Shown: positions 10,736-20,384 of the stretch, piece after piece | Layout of the letters: each line of letters begins with the position of its first letter | How positions within the stretch are numbered: position 1 is the first letter of the stretch | From: Echinostoma caproni | Taxonomy: Eukaryota; Platyhelminthes; Trematoda; Plagiorchiida; Echinostomatidae | Direction of reading: 5' to 3' | Assembly (NCBI GenBank): GCA_900618425.1 | Contig: UZAN01044978.1 | Coordinates: 7,532-34,149 of the forward strand | Length of the DNA stretch: 26,618 bases | Position numbers and translations under genes: made by a program | Notes under the pieces: generated by a model | Databases searched by the model: none | What the model was told of the DNA's origin: nothing | The model's input: only the letters and a program-made list of their open reading frames with translations

Positions 10736-10978
10736 GTTCCAAAGTGTTCGGTACAGGGTTTTCAGTATTGAAGGGACTGATGAATAAGACCCATCAGCCT
10801 TTTTTAACGTAAGCGGCTTGAAACCTCTGAGAACCTCGGTTGAAGAAACAGGGTTGCTATCTTCAGGGGAATTGAGGAAGGACGATAAAGAATTTGAACT
10901 AGATAAGTCAGAAAATTTTCTACTTGGTCCTTCCACGTCAAGACAGGAGCTTATATGTGTGCAGCGGAGCTGTTTCAA
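10736..10978 (-). pseudogene. CR1-like element, segment upstream of the RT core
   Basis: The minus-strand frame gives SSTEVLRGFKPLTLKKADGS followed by PSILKTLYRTLW. This aligns with the pre-palm block of CR1-type RTs, in which a val-leu helix precedes L..L...KS.GPDGIP..ILK.L. The K-S-GPDG-IP core is mutated to KADGSYSSVP. In an intact element this block lies some 40-50 residues upstream of the NYRP and KxFE motifs, and the latter appear at about 9560-9598 on the same strand. The Penelope-like element fills the space between. The piece is therefore read as the other half of the same CR1 copy, with about 45 codons missing at the junction. Similarity is weaker here than in the RT core. Confidence 0.5.
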
Positions 10979-11875
10979 AGCCGATCACATCTCGCAATAG
11001 CTAGTGATCTGGTGAATACGGATGTGTTGACATGTGGTTGGAACAAATTTAAAAATTTGTTTTTTGGTCGTGAGCAAAGGAGAGGGAGGTAAACAGGGAT
11101 GGCTGATGTAGAAAAATCGTATTCACGCTGAAGGATAAAATAGAGATATAAGACTTAAAATGGGACAGTCGTAGAACGTTGATGAATTTGTTTGCAGAAG
11201 TAGGTAAATACAATATTTATTTTTAATGCAAAAGCTGTGATAAGTTAAGTGGTAACGTGGAAATTATTTTCGATATTTTTGTTATAATCGCATAGGATCT
11301 TCCCAAAACTGGATTCTCAAAGGATCGTCTCCCGGTAACGCTTTTTCGTCCAGATGGGAACTCCACAGGGAGTGGAGTGAAACATAGCTGGAAGCGTGTA
11401 GGAATTCATTTATTATGCGAAAATCATGATGATTTATGGGAAATAGCGGGAACAGGAGAATGCATATATCAAGCGATTGGTTGATTGGATTGCTGTCAAA
11501 CATCTTGATTGGTTAGCGGCACCAGCCAATCATCTGAGTTCGCCTATCGACGTTCTGATTGCTTGTTCCAGAACAAAGCAGTTTCCAGGGCACATGCTCA
11601 CTCCTTGACACTTTTTGCTACTGTTGTCCACCGTGTGCGAATTAATTGCATTGGATGTTATTTTCTTGGTCTCCATGTTTTAGCCAGGCCGATGCATGGT
11701 CTCGCATCCCATTAGACGACCGCTTGATCATCCTGCCTATACAACTGGTTAAACACACGGTCAAAAAAAGAACGAGTACGTATGAATGTGATGAGGATTA
11801 ACAATTGATTCACAGAGTTCAACGACAGTGCTAATCGGCTGATGAAAGTTGTCCACAATGGGGCCATGGGAAATC
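10979..11875. other. Intronic sequence, possibly the degraded 5' part of the CR1-like copy
   Basis: No motif of the CR1 endonuclease was recognised on the minus strand, although this is where it would be expected. A perfect inverted repeat lies at 11042-11061 (nine-base arms around AA). Short ORFs at 11282-11503 and 11509-11715 show no recognisable domain. Confidence 0.4.
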
Positions 11876-12242
11876 TTAGTGATCGAAGTAGTTATGGATT
11901 ACAGATCACAAATCACAGTACCAACTGAAGCACAGAATCGCACTAACAATAGTACAGTGGAATCTCTCACCATCGAGACACAGGAAAAAGGTCACAGAAG
12001 TAGCGCTTTGTTTATTGAGAAAAATCAGTGAGATTAAATATCAAGTACACCGGAATTTCATTGGTTATATAGGTCTCCACCAATGAACTGCTTGTACTGT
12101 TGACGCCATACAGCTTGTATCTGAACCGTACGACTTCTGATTGGTCGGCACGACTGATCTGTGGTTCGTTGTCCAGAAACTGTAACGCATCGCTCCATGG
12201 CTGGCGTTATCCCGTAGGCTAAGATCACCACAGGAATGTACA
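11876..12242 (-). mobile_element. Solo LTR, copy B, inverted relative to copy A
   Basis: Read on the minus strand from 12242, it begins TGTACATTCCTGTGG and follows copy A at 1126-1549 block by block: CTACGGGATAACG, TTACAGTTTCTGGAC, GACCAATCAGAAG (CCAAT box), CTATATAACC (TATA box, plus-strand 12063-12073), TCAATAAAC (plus-strand TTTATT 12011-12016) and the CTTCTGTGACC block. It ends near GATCACTAA at 11876. TATA to AATAAA spacing is about 50-60 bases, as in LTRs. No pol sequence adjoins it and the flanks show no clear 5-base duplication. It lies in intron 1, antisense to the host gene, so its promoter would point leftward. Confidence 0.65.
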
Positions 12243-12942
12243 AACGATCATCCTATCTAGAGGTTTTTCATTACATCACTCTTGTAAGCACCTTTTAAAT
12301 TGTAGATGAATGCATCCCTTTTCAGGTTAATCGTACATCTATTGGTCATTTAGCCCTTTTAGTCTAGCCTTCGGAATGCGCCTCTTCGGATGGACACTCT
12401 CTATTTAAGCTTCTGTTCAAGGGATGAAAAAACATCGATAATCTTGAGCTGTTGTTTTGTTACGTAAAGGGAAATTAGAATTTTTTTCATTCAGCATTGT
12501 TATTTATTGTTTGATGGATTGATTGATATTTAGATGACATTCGGAAAAATTGATCCGGTATAAGAGTGACTTCTTGAAGACAAATTAACATAAGAAAGAA
12601 TACACAGGAAATATGAAATATGGAACTCTCCCTTATAACCCCAGAAGTAACGACCGCATATAAACCGTATTGATCGCATTCAAATGCTCTTGGTCCTATT
12701 CAGTCAAAGATGCCAAAATCAATATCGAGAAACAGTGCCACTAATCATTATCAAATCACAATATTACTCATACAGTATTCCTCGATCGAAGCACTCGATG
12801 AATTATTAATCTGGTCGTTCACGTACACGGAAATGAGAACGATTAAGGGGCCACACAAATGGATCGAAGAAAACGGGATCTACATTGAATACGACCACGC
12901 TTCAGCACTGAGAGAGAAAGAGAGCGATGGGCGCAATGTATA

Positions 12943-12959
12943 CCACACACACACACACA
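12943..12959. repeat. (CA)n microsatellite
   Basis: About eight CA units occur in intron 1. Confidence 0.85.
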
Positions 12960-13164
12960 TAAAAATGTTAGCTATTTCTCACCCGCTCCTCGACGCCAGG
13001 TTCATGCAGAAAGGGAAAACTAAAATGTCAGTTAGCACGTTGACCATATCTATCTCATATCATCGTGTGCTCCCTGTCCAAGAGAGAGAGGAGGTAAAAG
13101 CGGAAGCGTGTATTCGGTCAGGCTGAATCGGTTCGCACACTCGGACAGAGATGGTGGATGAACA

Positions 13165-13181
13165 GGGGGGGGGGGGGGGGG
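13165..13181. repeat. Poly-G run, 17 bases
   Basis: Seventeen consecutive G on the plus strand in intron 1, with no interruption. A run this long is prone to length error in sequencing and is also a G-quadruplex-capable tract in DNA or in the sense pre-mRNA. Confidence 0.9.
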
Positions 13182-14522
13182 AATAAACAACTTTCTGTCT
13201 CAGTGATCGACAGATTTCTCAATGTGGTTTGCGTTGCAACCACGCAAAGGAACAGTGAAGTTTGGAAGTTGATGTCGGATCTGACATCGCCTGATGAGGA
13301 ATTGATCTGTAAACTTCGGTAGGAGAGAAACAGAGTATAATCCGGATCTAATGTAACCAAATAAAAAATTGGACATAACAACGAGAGAGAGAAAAAACAA
13401 TTAAATGAGTGAGCGGTGTACTTTTTGTGTCAGACTACCATCACTTCAGGTAAAAATTTCACACAATTGGGGTCGCATCATGCTGGGCGTAGACGTGAGG
13501 TCAGTCTACTGCATCTGTCCAAATACCTTGATGAAGGGCTTACAATCTTGCATTCTCGGGTTGGACTATTCGCAGATATGCCGTATGAAACAATTTGACG
13601 TAGATGCGTGTCGCTTAAATTAATCCGACATCACTCATGCATTTATCAGCAGTATCCGATTGAGATACACGAAATAAATGGCGTCTGACATTTGATATGC
13701 TTTCGGATTATTCTACGAGGAAGTTACTGTGATTAGTATGTATTCGTCATTCATACTATTGTGTGATAAACAGTAAACACGATGGGTCACCATCTAGGAC
13801 CAACTTGTTCAGCACAGGAACAGTAATAGGTAATTAAATTACATTTATCATGTACCGTGTTATGGTTTAGTTTATGCACAGTCACAGATATCAAGGACTC
13901 AGTGCCTGAAAGAAAATTTATAATGGTTTTTTTTCGCTAAACTGTTCCCGATCAAATTAACTTCCGCTCACAACATGCCTCGATGCTTTCCCATTGTGTT
14001 GAACCTCAGTGGAAGTTGTACAGGGCGAGTGAAACAAACAGTAACAAAATGTGAAGTAGCTGGGAAATTGAATACATCTGACAATCAAGAAATCGGTTGA
14101 ATTAGAGAGGGGAGCTTGTGCTATTTGTATTTCAAGCTCGCTATGATGAAATCCAATGAACATATGAATATATATGCATTTATCGATCGACCTCGTGCGA
14201 CATACTAACTTTCATCACATCCGTTCCTCCCAACACTCGGTGTTCTGAGCTTCATTGACAGAAATGAATATAATATTGTCCTACATCGGACGCAATATAT
14301 CTGGACTAATATTCATTTATGTTTCTGCTTCTATTAGTCGAGTGCCAATTTATCGACTTCGACGACCGTTGTACTTTTATGTTGTCCATCTTCTATTTAC
14401 CTTGAACTCATTTTTGAACACTGGAGAAAGTCGCTTTTGCACGGAGTCCACAAAGTTGATTGCCATAAAAAATTTGTCAGTTTTTGTTTAATTCATACCA
14501 AACATTGGTTATATATATATAT

Positions 14523-14655
14523 GACAGTTTTGTAAACAACGGTGTTGATTGTTGTTTTTGTAGCTCGGGTGGTATAATTTGATGTTCAGTTGTTCACCGA
14601 TCTTGGCAATTGTGTTGCAAACGTTTCATCACCAATCGAGGTGACATTCTCACTG
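14523..14655 (-). other. Possible terminal region of a retroelement
   Basis: The block containing GTTGCAAACGTTTCATCACC followed by AATCGAGGTGACATTC (about 14614-14650) resembles stem-forming sequences found at the ends of Penelope-like and related elements in flukes. Read on the minus strand these have a GTCACC...GGTGA-GAAACG character. The local GGTGA and TCACC repeats could pair. The assignment is by recollection of pattern only and no coding part adjoins it. Confidence 0.3.
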
Positions 14656-14855
14656 CAGTAACTGCAGTTACTGGTTAGAATAAACTAGTTGCAGTTTTCA
14701 TAACCATTATTCATACACTTTCGTTCGCCGGTTTGGGTTGCTATCTTTTGGCCGCCCATTTGGATAAAAGAGCAGAATGAAGATTGGAATATTGAGAGCG
14801 GAAGATAAGGAATTCATACAGACTGAGGTTGCAAGAATAATGAATAGATGCATGA

Positions 14856-14994
14856 GCACCATATCGTTCAGTGTCTGTAACCCCCGGTGACAATGATCTC
14901 GGGGTCCCCACCCGGGGAGCTTAACGGGACCTATGTGACCCAAAGTCCTGGTTAGGGTTGTCATGTCCTCATTCCAGGTCTTGGGTTGACGATG
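14856..14994 (-). pseudogene. Orphan C-terminus of an RTE-clade ORF
   Basis: The minus-strand frame reads RQPKTWNED, then MTTLTRTLGHIGPVKLPGWG followed by PRDHCHRGLQTLNDM. This is the conserved extreme C-terminus of fluke RTE elements, where the pattern is V-LPGWGPRD, W-TL-DM. The Trp of the last motif is replaced by Gly. No other RTE motif is nearby, so this is a 5'-truncated copy, separate from the one at 3930-4710 (which covers a more upstream part of the protein). It ends only about 220 bases before the second PDZ exon. Confidence 0.7.
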
Positions 14995-15216
14995 ACAATG
15001 AAATTGTACCCTATATCTCAGAGATCAATCAATTTTCCGTCGTTCATCCATTAATCTTTTCGCAGTTGTGAGTAGCTTTCATGATCAATAACCATACTGA
15101 CTATTTGATTTAATGGAAATAGAAACTATTTTTGACCTATCGGTAAATTATTGTAGCCTTGGTAGCCTTTCTTGAGCGAATATTTTCATCGCATTTTACT
15201 GCATTTTGACCATCAG

Positions 15217-15266
15217 GTGGAACAGCGGAAAAGGCGGGGATGCGACCAGGTGACCAAATTATTAAA
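15217..15266 (+). CDS. PDZ-RhoGEF-like gene, second PDZ exon (50 nt)
   Basis: The exon starts after ATCAG at 15216 and ends AAA|GTGAGT at 15266. Its first two bases complete the Gly codon begun at 7372. It then reads GTAEKAGMRPGDQIIK. This is the PDZ segment with the alpha-A helix (AEKAGM) and the following GDQIIKVNG strand, typical of all PDZ domains and very close to the GDRIIKVNG of PDZ-RhoGEFs. It is too short to be found by ORF length. Recognition rests on domain continuity and exact phase match (1 in, 0 out). Confidence 0.85.
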
Positions 15267-16708
15267 GTGAGTTGGTTAATAAATAGAATAATATTTGTAT
15301 GACCTCGAACGACTTTTCCCGCAGGAACCAATTTTGCTTAACCTAATAGCCCACAATGTACCCACAATTACCCTAATTACCTTGGCTACTCATGAGTAGT
15401 TAAAACATATCTGCCTAACTTTACGGTTCACTAGCTCCACCATGCCAGTGTTCAAGGATATATCCGATGGTTGTTGTCCATATTCACCTATTTGCGATAA
15501 CGTCCGTAAAGATTGGTATCATTCTCGTAGATCATTAGTGATTCTAATGATTAACTGCTCGATGCCCTCCGAAACTTTGCGACTCAATGTTGCCAAGGAG
15601 AAATCTGCCGACACCTAATTTATGGAACAGGAATTGGTAAATTAACGAGGATTGAAGTGAAAATGAATAGGAGAATGGGGAACAAACCAAATGCGAATTC
15701 ACGATAGCAATCCACAGTCACATAAATAATGTTTCGGTCTTCTTTCTCGATGGCAGTCAGTTTTCTTGTCAGTTTATCAGATTAACGAAGGATGATCAGT
15801 GCCAGGTAGAGAGCTCGATCAGGTGGTTACTATAGATCAACTTTTGATCAAATCCTCGATAGATTGAAGCAATTCTCTACCTTCTTTGATTTCCTAATAG
15901 TATTGGTAGTTCGAATTGACTTAACCAATTGTACCGAGTTCCTTTTGGGGAGAAATCGTTCTGCTAAATGACGGTATGGACGTTAGAAACTATCCAAAAG
16001 GATATACATATATATATGTTGGAATAAGCATAAGTGAACTTCATAGCGGCTCATTAAAACCATGCATAAAACATTTACTCTAATCGGTGGCATATGGACA
16101 ATGTATTTTTGTGTGTTTTTTTATTTCAAAAGTTCAACAGAAATTTCATATCCCTCTAGCCTATTTCATCATAGAATTCAGTTCACACGGCAGTTGAAAG
16201 CAGTCAACAGCTTCGCATTCTGCAAAGTGTTCCTACCGCGACACTCTAATGGATCACATGAGTTGAACATCTGTAGGATACAATTTTGGACCGGACAAAA
16301 GAATAATTACCACAGTAGGACACTGGTGCAACGCAATCGGAATCCAAACCGCCGTATCGTGCGTAGCACAACAAAGTTGTGCTCGATGAACTCAAAATCG
16401 AACAGCTAACCGAATGTATAGATATCATCTAGTAGGTGTCAGAAGAAAATAAATATAGTGCACAAGTAATTACTTCCGGTTGCAAAGATTCCAGATCACA
16501 TGCTCACTCCTGATCACGTGAACTGTTGAGCAGCAAGGAAAAAAATAGAACACAGATAGAATGCTCATAACTAACTAGCTGTCTGTATTCGTATTGCTTT
16601 GTTTTTCAAAAAAGTGAAAAGCAATAATTTCACGAACCTGATTAACGCTTCTGACAAAACCTGGTCCCATTTTACCGTGAGCTAAATGTTTTTGTTTCTT
16701 CAATGCAG
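15267..16708 (+). other. Intron 2 of the PDZ-RhoGEF-like gene
   Basis: The donor is GTGAGT and the acceptor is TTTGTTTCTTCAATGCAG. It is a phase 0 intron of 1442 bases. No mobile element or gene was recognised in it; ORFs such as 16062-16409 have no recognisable domain. Confidence 0.75.
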
Positions 16709-16766
16709 GTGAACGGTGAATTGGTCGAGTTTTTGAGTCATGACGAAGTGGTGGCACATATTCGAG
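16709..16766 (+). CDS. PDZ-RhoGEF-like gene, third PDZ exon (58 nt)
   Basis: The exon is bounded by CAATGCAG at 16708 and TTCGAG|GTGAGT at 16766. It encodes VNGELVEFLSHDEVVAHIR and ends in phase 1. VNG closes the beta-D strand region, and SHDEVVAHIR is the PDZ alpha-B helix. His at the first position of that helix is the class I determinant, which contacts Ser/Thr at position -2 of a C-terminal ligand. The equivalent segment in ARHGEF11/12 is SSHLEVVKLIK. Plexin-B and some GPCR C-termini are the known ligands in animals; binding here is inference. Confidence 0.87.
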
Positions 16767-19003
16767 GTGAGTCAGTCAGTCAGTGAAACACGTGACCTGT
16801 ACAGCAATTAACAATCGCATTAGAAGCGCGTGTTTTTATTTTGCAAATGGAGTAATCCATTTTTTCCATGAAAAGTGTACTGGCACCAATTGAAATGAAA
16901 GTACCCAAATTTGATATGAAGCCTATGTGGTATACCGTTCACACTGAACCTTAGTAGATAATTTGTAATTAGGTTCTTTTGAAACAATTAAAAGATTTCT
17001 ATTTTATATCTCCGTCGGTATACTGACAGAATATGTGCGTAGATAATCAGTGGATGTACCGTGTTTTCACTGCAATTCAGAACTGATGTTGTACTTGGTG
17101 CGCTTGTTGATGCTTCGTTCGTCGACCCCCTTCAATTCGCTGTGTGTGTGTTTATACTGCACCTCGTCTACACAACGAAGCCTAGGGTGACAAAGGTGAA
17201 TGTATGCGGTCTGCAATCCCTAGGTGATCTGAGCGTCATTCGCTCTGGTTGAGTTCCCCTGTTGGATGACACAACCGGGGTGGTGGTGCCGTGCGTTCAC
17301 GAGATGAGTTGGTTGAGAAAATACTAACCCGGCTATAGTCCGCGCCCAGTGACACGAGTGTATTATTTTCCAAACAAGGTTTCACGATGATCCTGAAAAT
17401 CTTTAACGGCCTTCACCCATTCAGAACACCGTTAATCAACAATCAATCTGGTTTACACGCCCGGGGGGGGGAGACATTCCTAAATGAAGAGCTCATAGTG
17501 TGCTCCTTGCAGACATCGAAACTATCGTTCGTTGCAGCCTTCCGCATTTCACAGAAGATCGCCCATTGCCAGAGAGATAGTGGTATTTACCAAAGTGGAT
17601 CTACGGTCACCCGAGTGCGGTGCACGAAACTCCGATGACGTTGCAATCGTGTTGAAACTGAAACGATAAATTTATGTTCAGAATCACATGTACACCAACC
17701 GAGGGAATGAATGGTAGTATTTGTTGGTTACTATAGAATGAGTCTGGGCCTGGCTGCTTAAAACGTCCGAGTGAGAACAGTGGAAACGCATTCTTCTCAA
17801 TCGCAAAGTCACCGTTTTTATTAGGAAGACAAACCCTGAAGTTGATTTTAGACCCTGTCATCAGAATAGGCTTTGCAGTATTTGGGTTATGGTTCCTGTC
17901 TACAAACTCCTCTACCTGACCACTTTTGTCAAGAAGTTATTTAGTTAGACTATCTCGTTTGATATGGTTTTATCGATGCAAGCTTTCTAGGCTCTATTGA
18001 ATAGGGTGAAATGAAGACAGTCCTTTACTCCAAATGACAGCACCGTTCCAAAAGTCATGAACTGATCAGTCCAAGGTGACTGGTGGCAAGGGATCTTAGC
18101 ATGCCTCCGTTTCTCAGAGAGTATAAGTTTTCTTATCATACTGGAACGAACGAGGTGAGCCTGACGTGTTGCGTTAGTCGCACATCAAACAATTGTTTAC
18201 TCCCCAGAACAAGTACCCCGCAAAACCTGGTTATCATGTTCTTCTTTGAGTTGATGCAAAAATGAAGAAATATTACGGTGGAAAACTTGATCTCAACATG
18301 TGGCTCCCGATTATCGGAACTTCTGCTGCTTGAGACCCTTGACAACTGTTCGTGGCGGTTTATTGGATTTTCATACATGAAGAAGACACTTGTGGCGAAA
18401 TGTCAACTTTTCTTTGCATCATCTCGATCGATAACATCGAACCATGAGACGCATACATGGGTCGGTAAATTTTGGTGGACGGATGTTTACATATGGACAA
18501 TGGCTTTGGTCTTATGGCAATGGATAAAGGGGACCCTCGCATTCCGAACCACTTCACCTAATCATACTCCCCCAGTCTATAATTATTAGTTCATTATCAG
18601 AAAAACATATCAAGTTGAGTTTGACTTACAACGCAAAATAATACTCTCAGTTGAGCGTTTTCCCCACGGAATCTCTTCGATTCTGGTTGATTAATCCTCA
18701 TTGATTTGCAAAACATATCACGTTCATTGTCCACCGAATTTTAGATATAATGATTGACTTGTGCTAAGGTATTGCTTGAACGATGATAGATGGTGTTCAT
18801 GCTCCTCTCAACTCGACTTAACTTATCGTCCATATTGATTGGAAAATATTGAAGACAACTCGTGGTTGAGCAGTACACGCTGAGCGAAAATGTCAGTTTT
18901 CGTGTTCAACTACTTATCAATGATGCAAGTAATAAGAAAATATAATGGAATTCACTCTTCATTGCTTGAACCTCGCTTGACATTTTTCCTTATTCTGGTG
19001 CAG
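16767..19003 (+). other. Intron 3 of the PDZ-RhoGEF-like gene
   Basis: The donor is GTGAGT and the acceptor is TTTTTCCTTATTCTGGTGCAG. It is a phase 1 intron of 2237 bases. A GC-richer block at about 17140-17350 and a nine-G run at 17463-17471 stand out, but no gene or recognisable element was found. Short ORFs on both strands (for example 18278-18589) lack domain similarity. Confidence 0.75.
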
Positions 19004-19356
19004 CAAAACCCACAGTATGTTTCGTATTACGAAGGCAAGAATACGCTCATTCGACGGAATCAGGAACGCGTCTCCAGAGTCGTATACTGACTGCGAACGA
19101 GGACCCCGTCTTGCGTAGTCGATCACGTCGCTATTTTCACAAACGTCGGTCCAATCGGGACTCAGATGGCAAGAGTATGGAAAACACAAATTCAGATAGA
19201 CGACGAAGTGGACGTTCGAAACCAGTAGTGAGCGCTTATGAACCACTTCAAAGCTTGCATCCAACCTCCAACCTTCTGACAAGAGACTCTGCAAGCGATT
19301 CGGCCGGTCCTTATACGGACGAAGAATACTTGGCTGGTGACGAGGAGACAATAGAT
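19004..19356 (+). CDS. PDZ-RhoGEF-like gene, exon with end of PDZ and basic linker
   Basis: The exon starts after GGTGCAG at 19003. Its first two bases complete an Ala codon with the G at 16766. It then reads KPTVCFVLRRQ, the last PDZ strand (equivalent to YVALTVQG in vertebrate LARG). After the domain come a strongly basic stretch (RSRSRRYFHKRRSNR, about 19114-19158), a second basic patch (DRRRSGRSKP), Ser/Thr-rich sequence and an acidic segment (TDEEYLAGDEETID). The donor is ATAGAT|GTAAGT, so it ends in phase 0. The same frame would stop at 19387-19389 if unspliced. In the family a linker of variable length separates the PDZ from the RGS-like domain, which fits this composition. The large antisense ORF (19492-18959) is a shadow. 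Confidence 0.85.
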
Positions 19357-20333
19357 GTAAGTATCCCTGGGCGGGAAAGGGTTCTATAACTCTACATGTG
19401 TGTGTGTTTATCCACGCAGTTCTATTAGAGAAACTCCCATTCTGTACCTGATGACCTTGAAGCACGGGCCAGAGACCATTCAATGAAAGCATTTGCTCAG
19501 CCTATCAACAGGCAAACGTCTATGCGAAGCTACAAACCAGTAACATTGCATGATCCCGTTCTATTTTGATTTCGCCCCAGAAATGTCCCATTCTTATTCT
19601 TGTTCAGCAACAGTGCAATATCGCCCACAACCCACATCAATTCATCGTCCTAAGTTGCTCAAATTCCTTGTGTGTTAGCACTCTCCGTCTTTCCCATTTC
19701 TTCCTCTATCCGCTCCTCCCAACCCAACCCCGTCCCTCCTTACTGTGTGCTTGTCTTTCTTCGTCTGTCCATGTGTGTATGTCTGTGATTATTCGTTCGC
19801 CTGTACTAGAGACCTGCACGAGTCTATTACTGGCTTTGTGCTCGTTCATGATGTCAATAGCAATGAGTGCTCATCACGACTGGGATGCATGCCAGAACTG
19901 TCTTCCATTTGTGGCTCTCACACTCGCACGCACATGCACACACATACACCAAAACGTCCAATCCGTGTTGTGTGCTCATGCGTGTGAGTGTGTGTGTGAT
20001 TCCGTACTTGCGTGTCCATTTTGTGCGTGTTTGTGGGACTCGTGCTGGTCAACTTCATGTGCACTCGAGTCGATAAACCGAATACACGAATAGATGGACG
20101 TGTACCCCTTGCAACGCCAAACGTAATGGGTGACCGAATGAATCGCTCAATTTAAAATTTGCTGGGTTTGCAAAACTGTAGTCGATTGACATAATTCGAA
20201 GCAGGGGATAACACCTTAAAGAAGATATGTTTTGTAAATATGGTCTGTCATGAGAAATAGATCTGTAATAGTTTGTGTTGTGAAACAAATTGAGTACCTT
20301 TGGTTTGTGCTGAAGTTTGATTTGAAGATAGAA

Positions 20334-20334
<1 letters not shown>

Positions 20335-20383
<49 letters not shown>
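20335..20383. repeat. (GACA)n microsatellite
   Basis: Twelve perfect GACA units. GATA/GACA simple repeats are common in eukaryotic introns, and this one lies in the presumed intron after the last PDZ-gene exon. Confidence 0.95.

Positions 20384-20384
<1 letters not shown>

Larger units (their letters stand above)
12243..14522. other. Intronic sequence, no gene seen
   Basis: The 138-codon plus-strand frame at 12710-13126 has no recognisable domain and spans a CA microsatellite, so it is not called. A (CA)n tract at 12943-12959 and a run of 17 G at 13165-13181 are listed separately. A short TA run lies at 14513-14522. Nothing else was recognised. Confidence 0.5.
7373..15216 (+). other. Intron 1 of the PDZ-RhoGEF-like gene, loaded with repeats
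   Basis: The donor is GTTAGT at 7373 and the acceptor is TTTTGACCATCAG ending at 15216. The intron is phase 1, and it splits the glycine codon after VRK. At 7.8 kb it is the largest complete intron in the window. It hosts a GATT array, the nested CR1/Penelope-like pair, LTR copy B, a possible retroelement end and an orphan RTE C-terminus. All recognised element relics in it except the Penelope-like one lie antisense to the gene. Confidence 0.75.

Noticed and set aside
12710..13126. Plus-strand ORF of 138 codons
   Set aside because: It runs through a CA microsatellite, has irregular composition and no recognisable domain, and lies inside a large intron.
18959..19492. Minus-strand ORF of 177 codons
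   Set aside because: Shadow of the plus-strand PDZ exon at 19004-19356, whose domain and splice sites are convincing.
19566..20093. Plus-strand ORF of 175 codons, Ser/Cys-rich
   Set aside because: Composed largely of pyrimidine-rich and CA/TG-rich low-complexity sequence, with other frames open over the same region; no domain.
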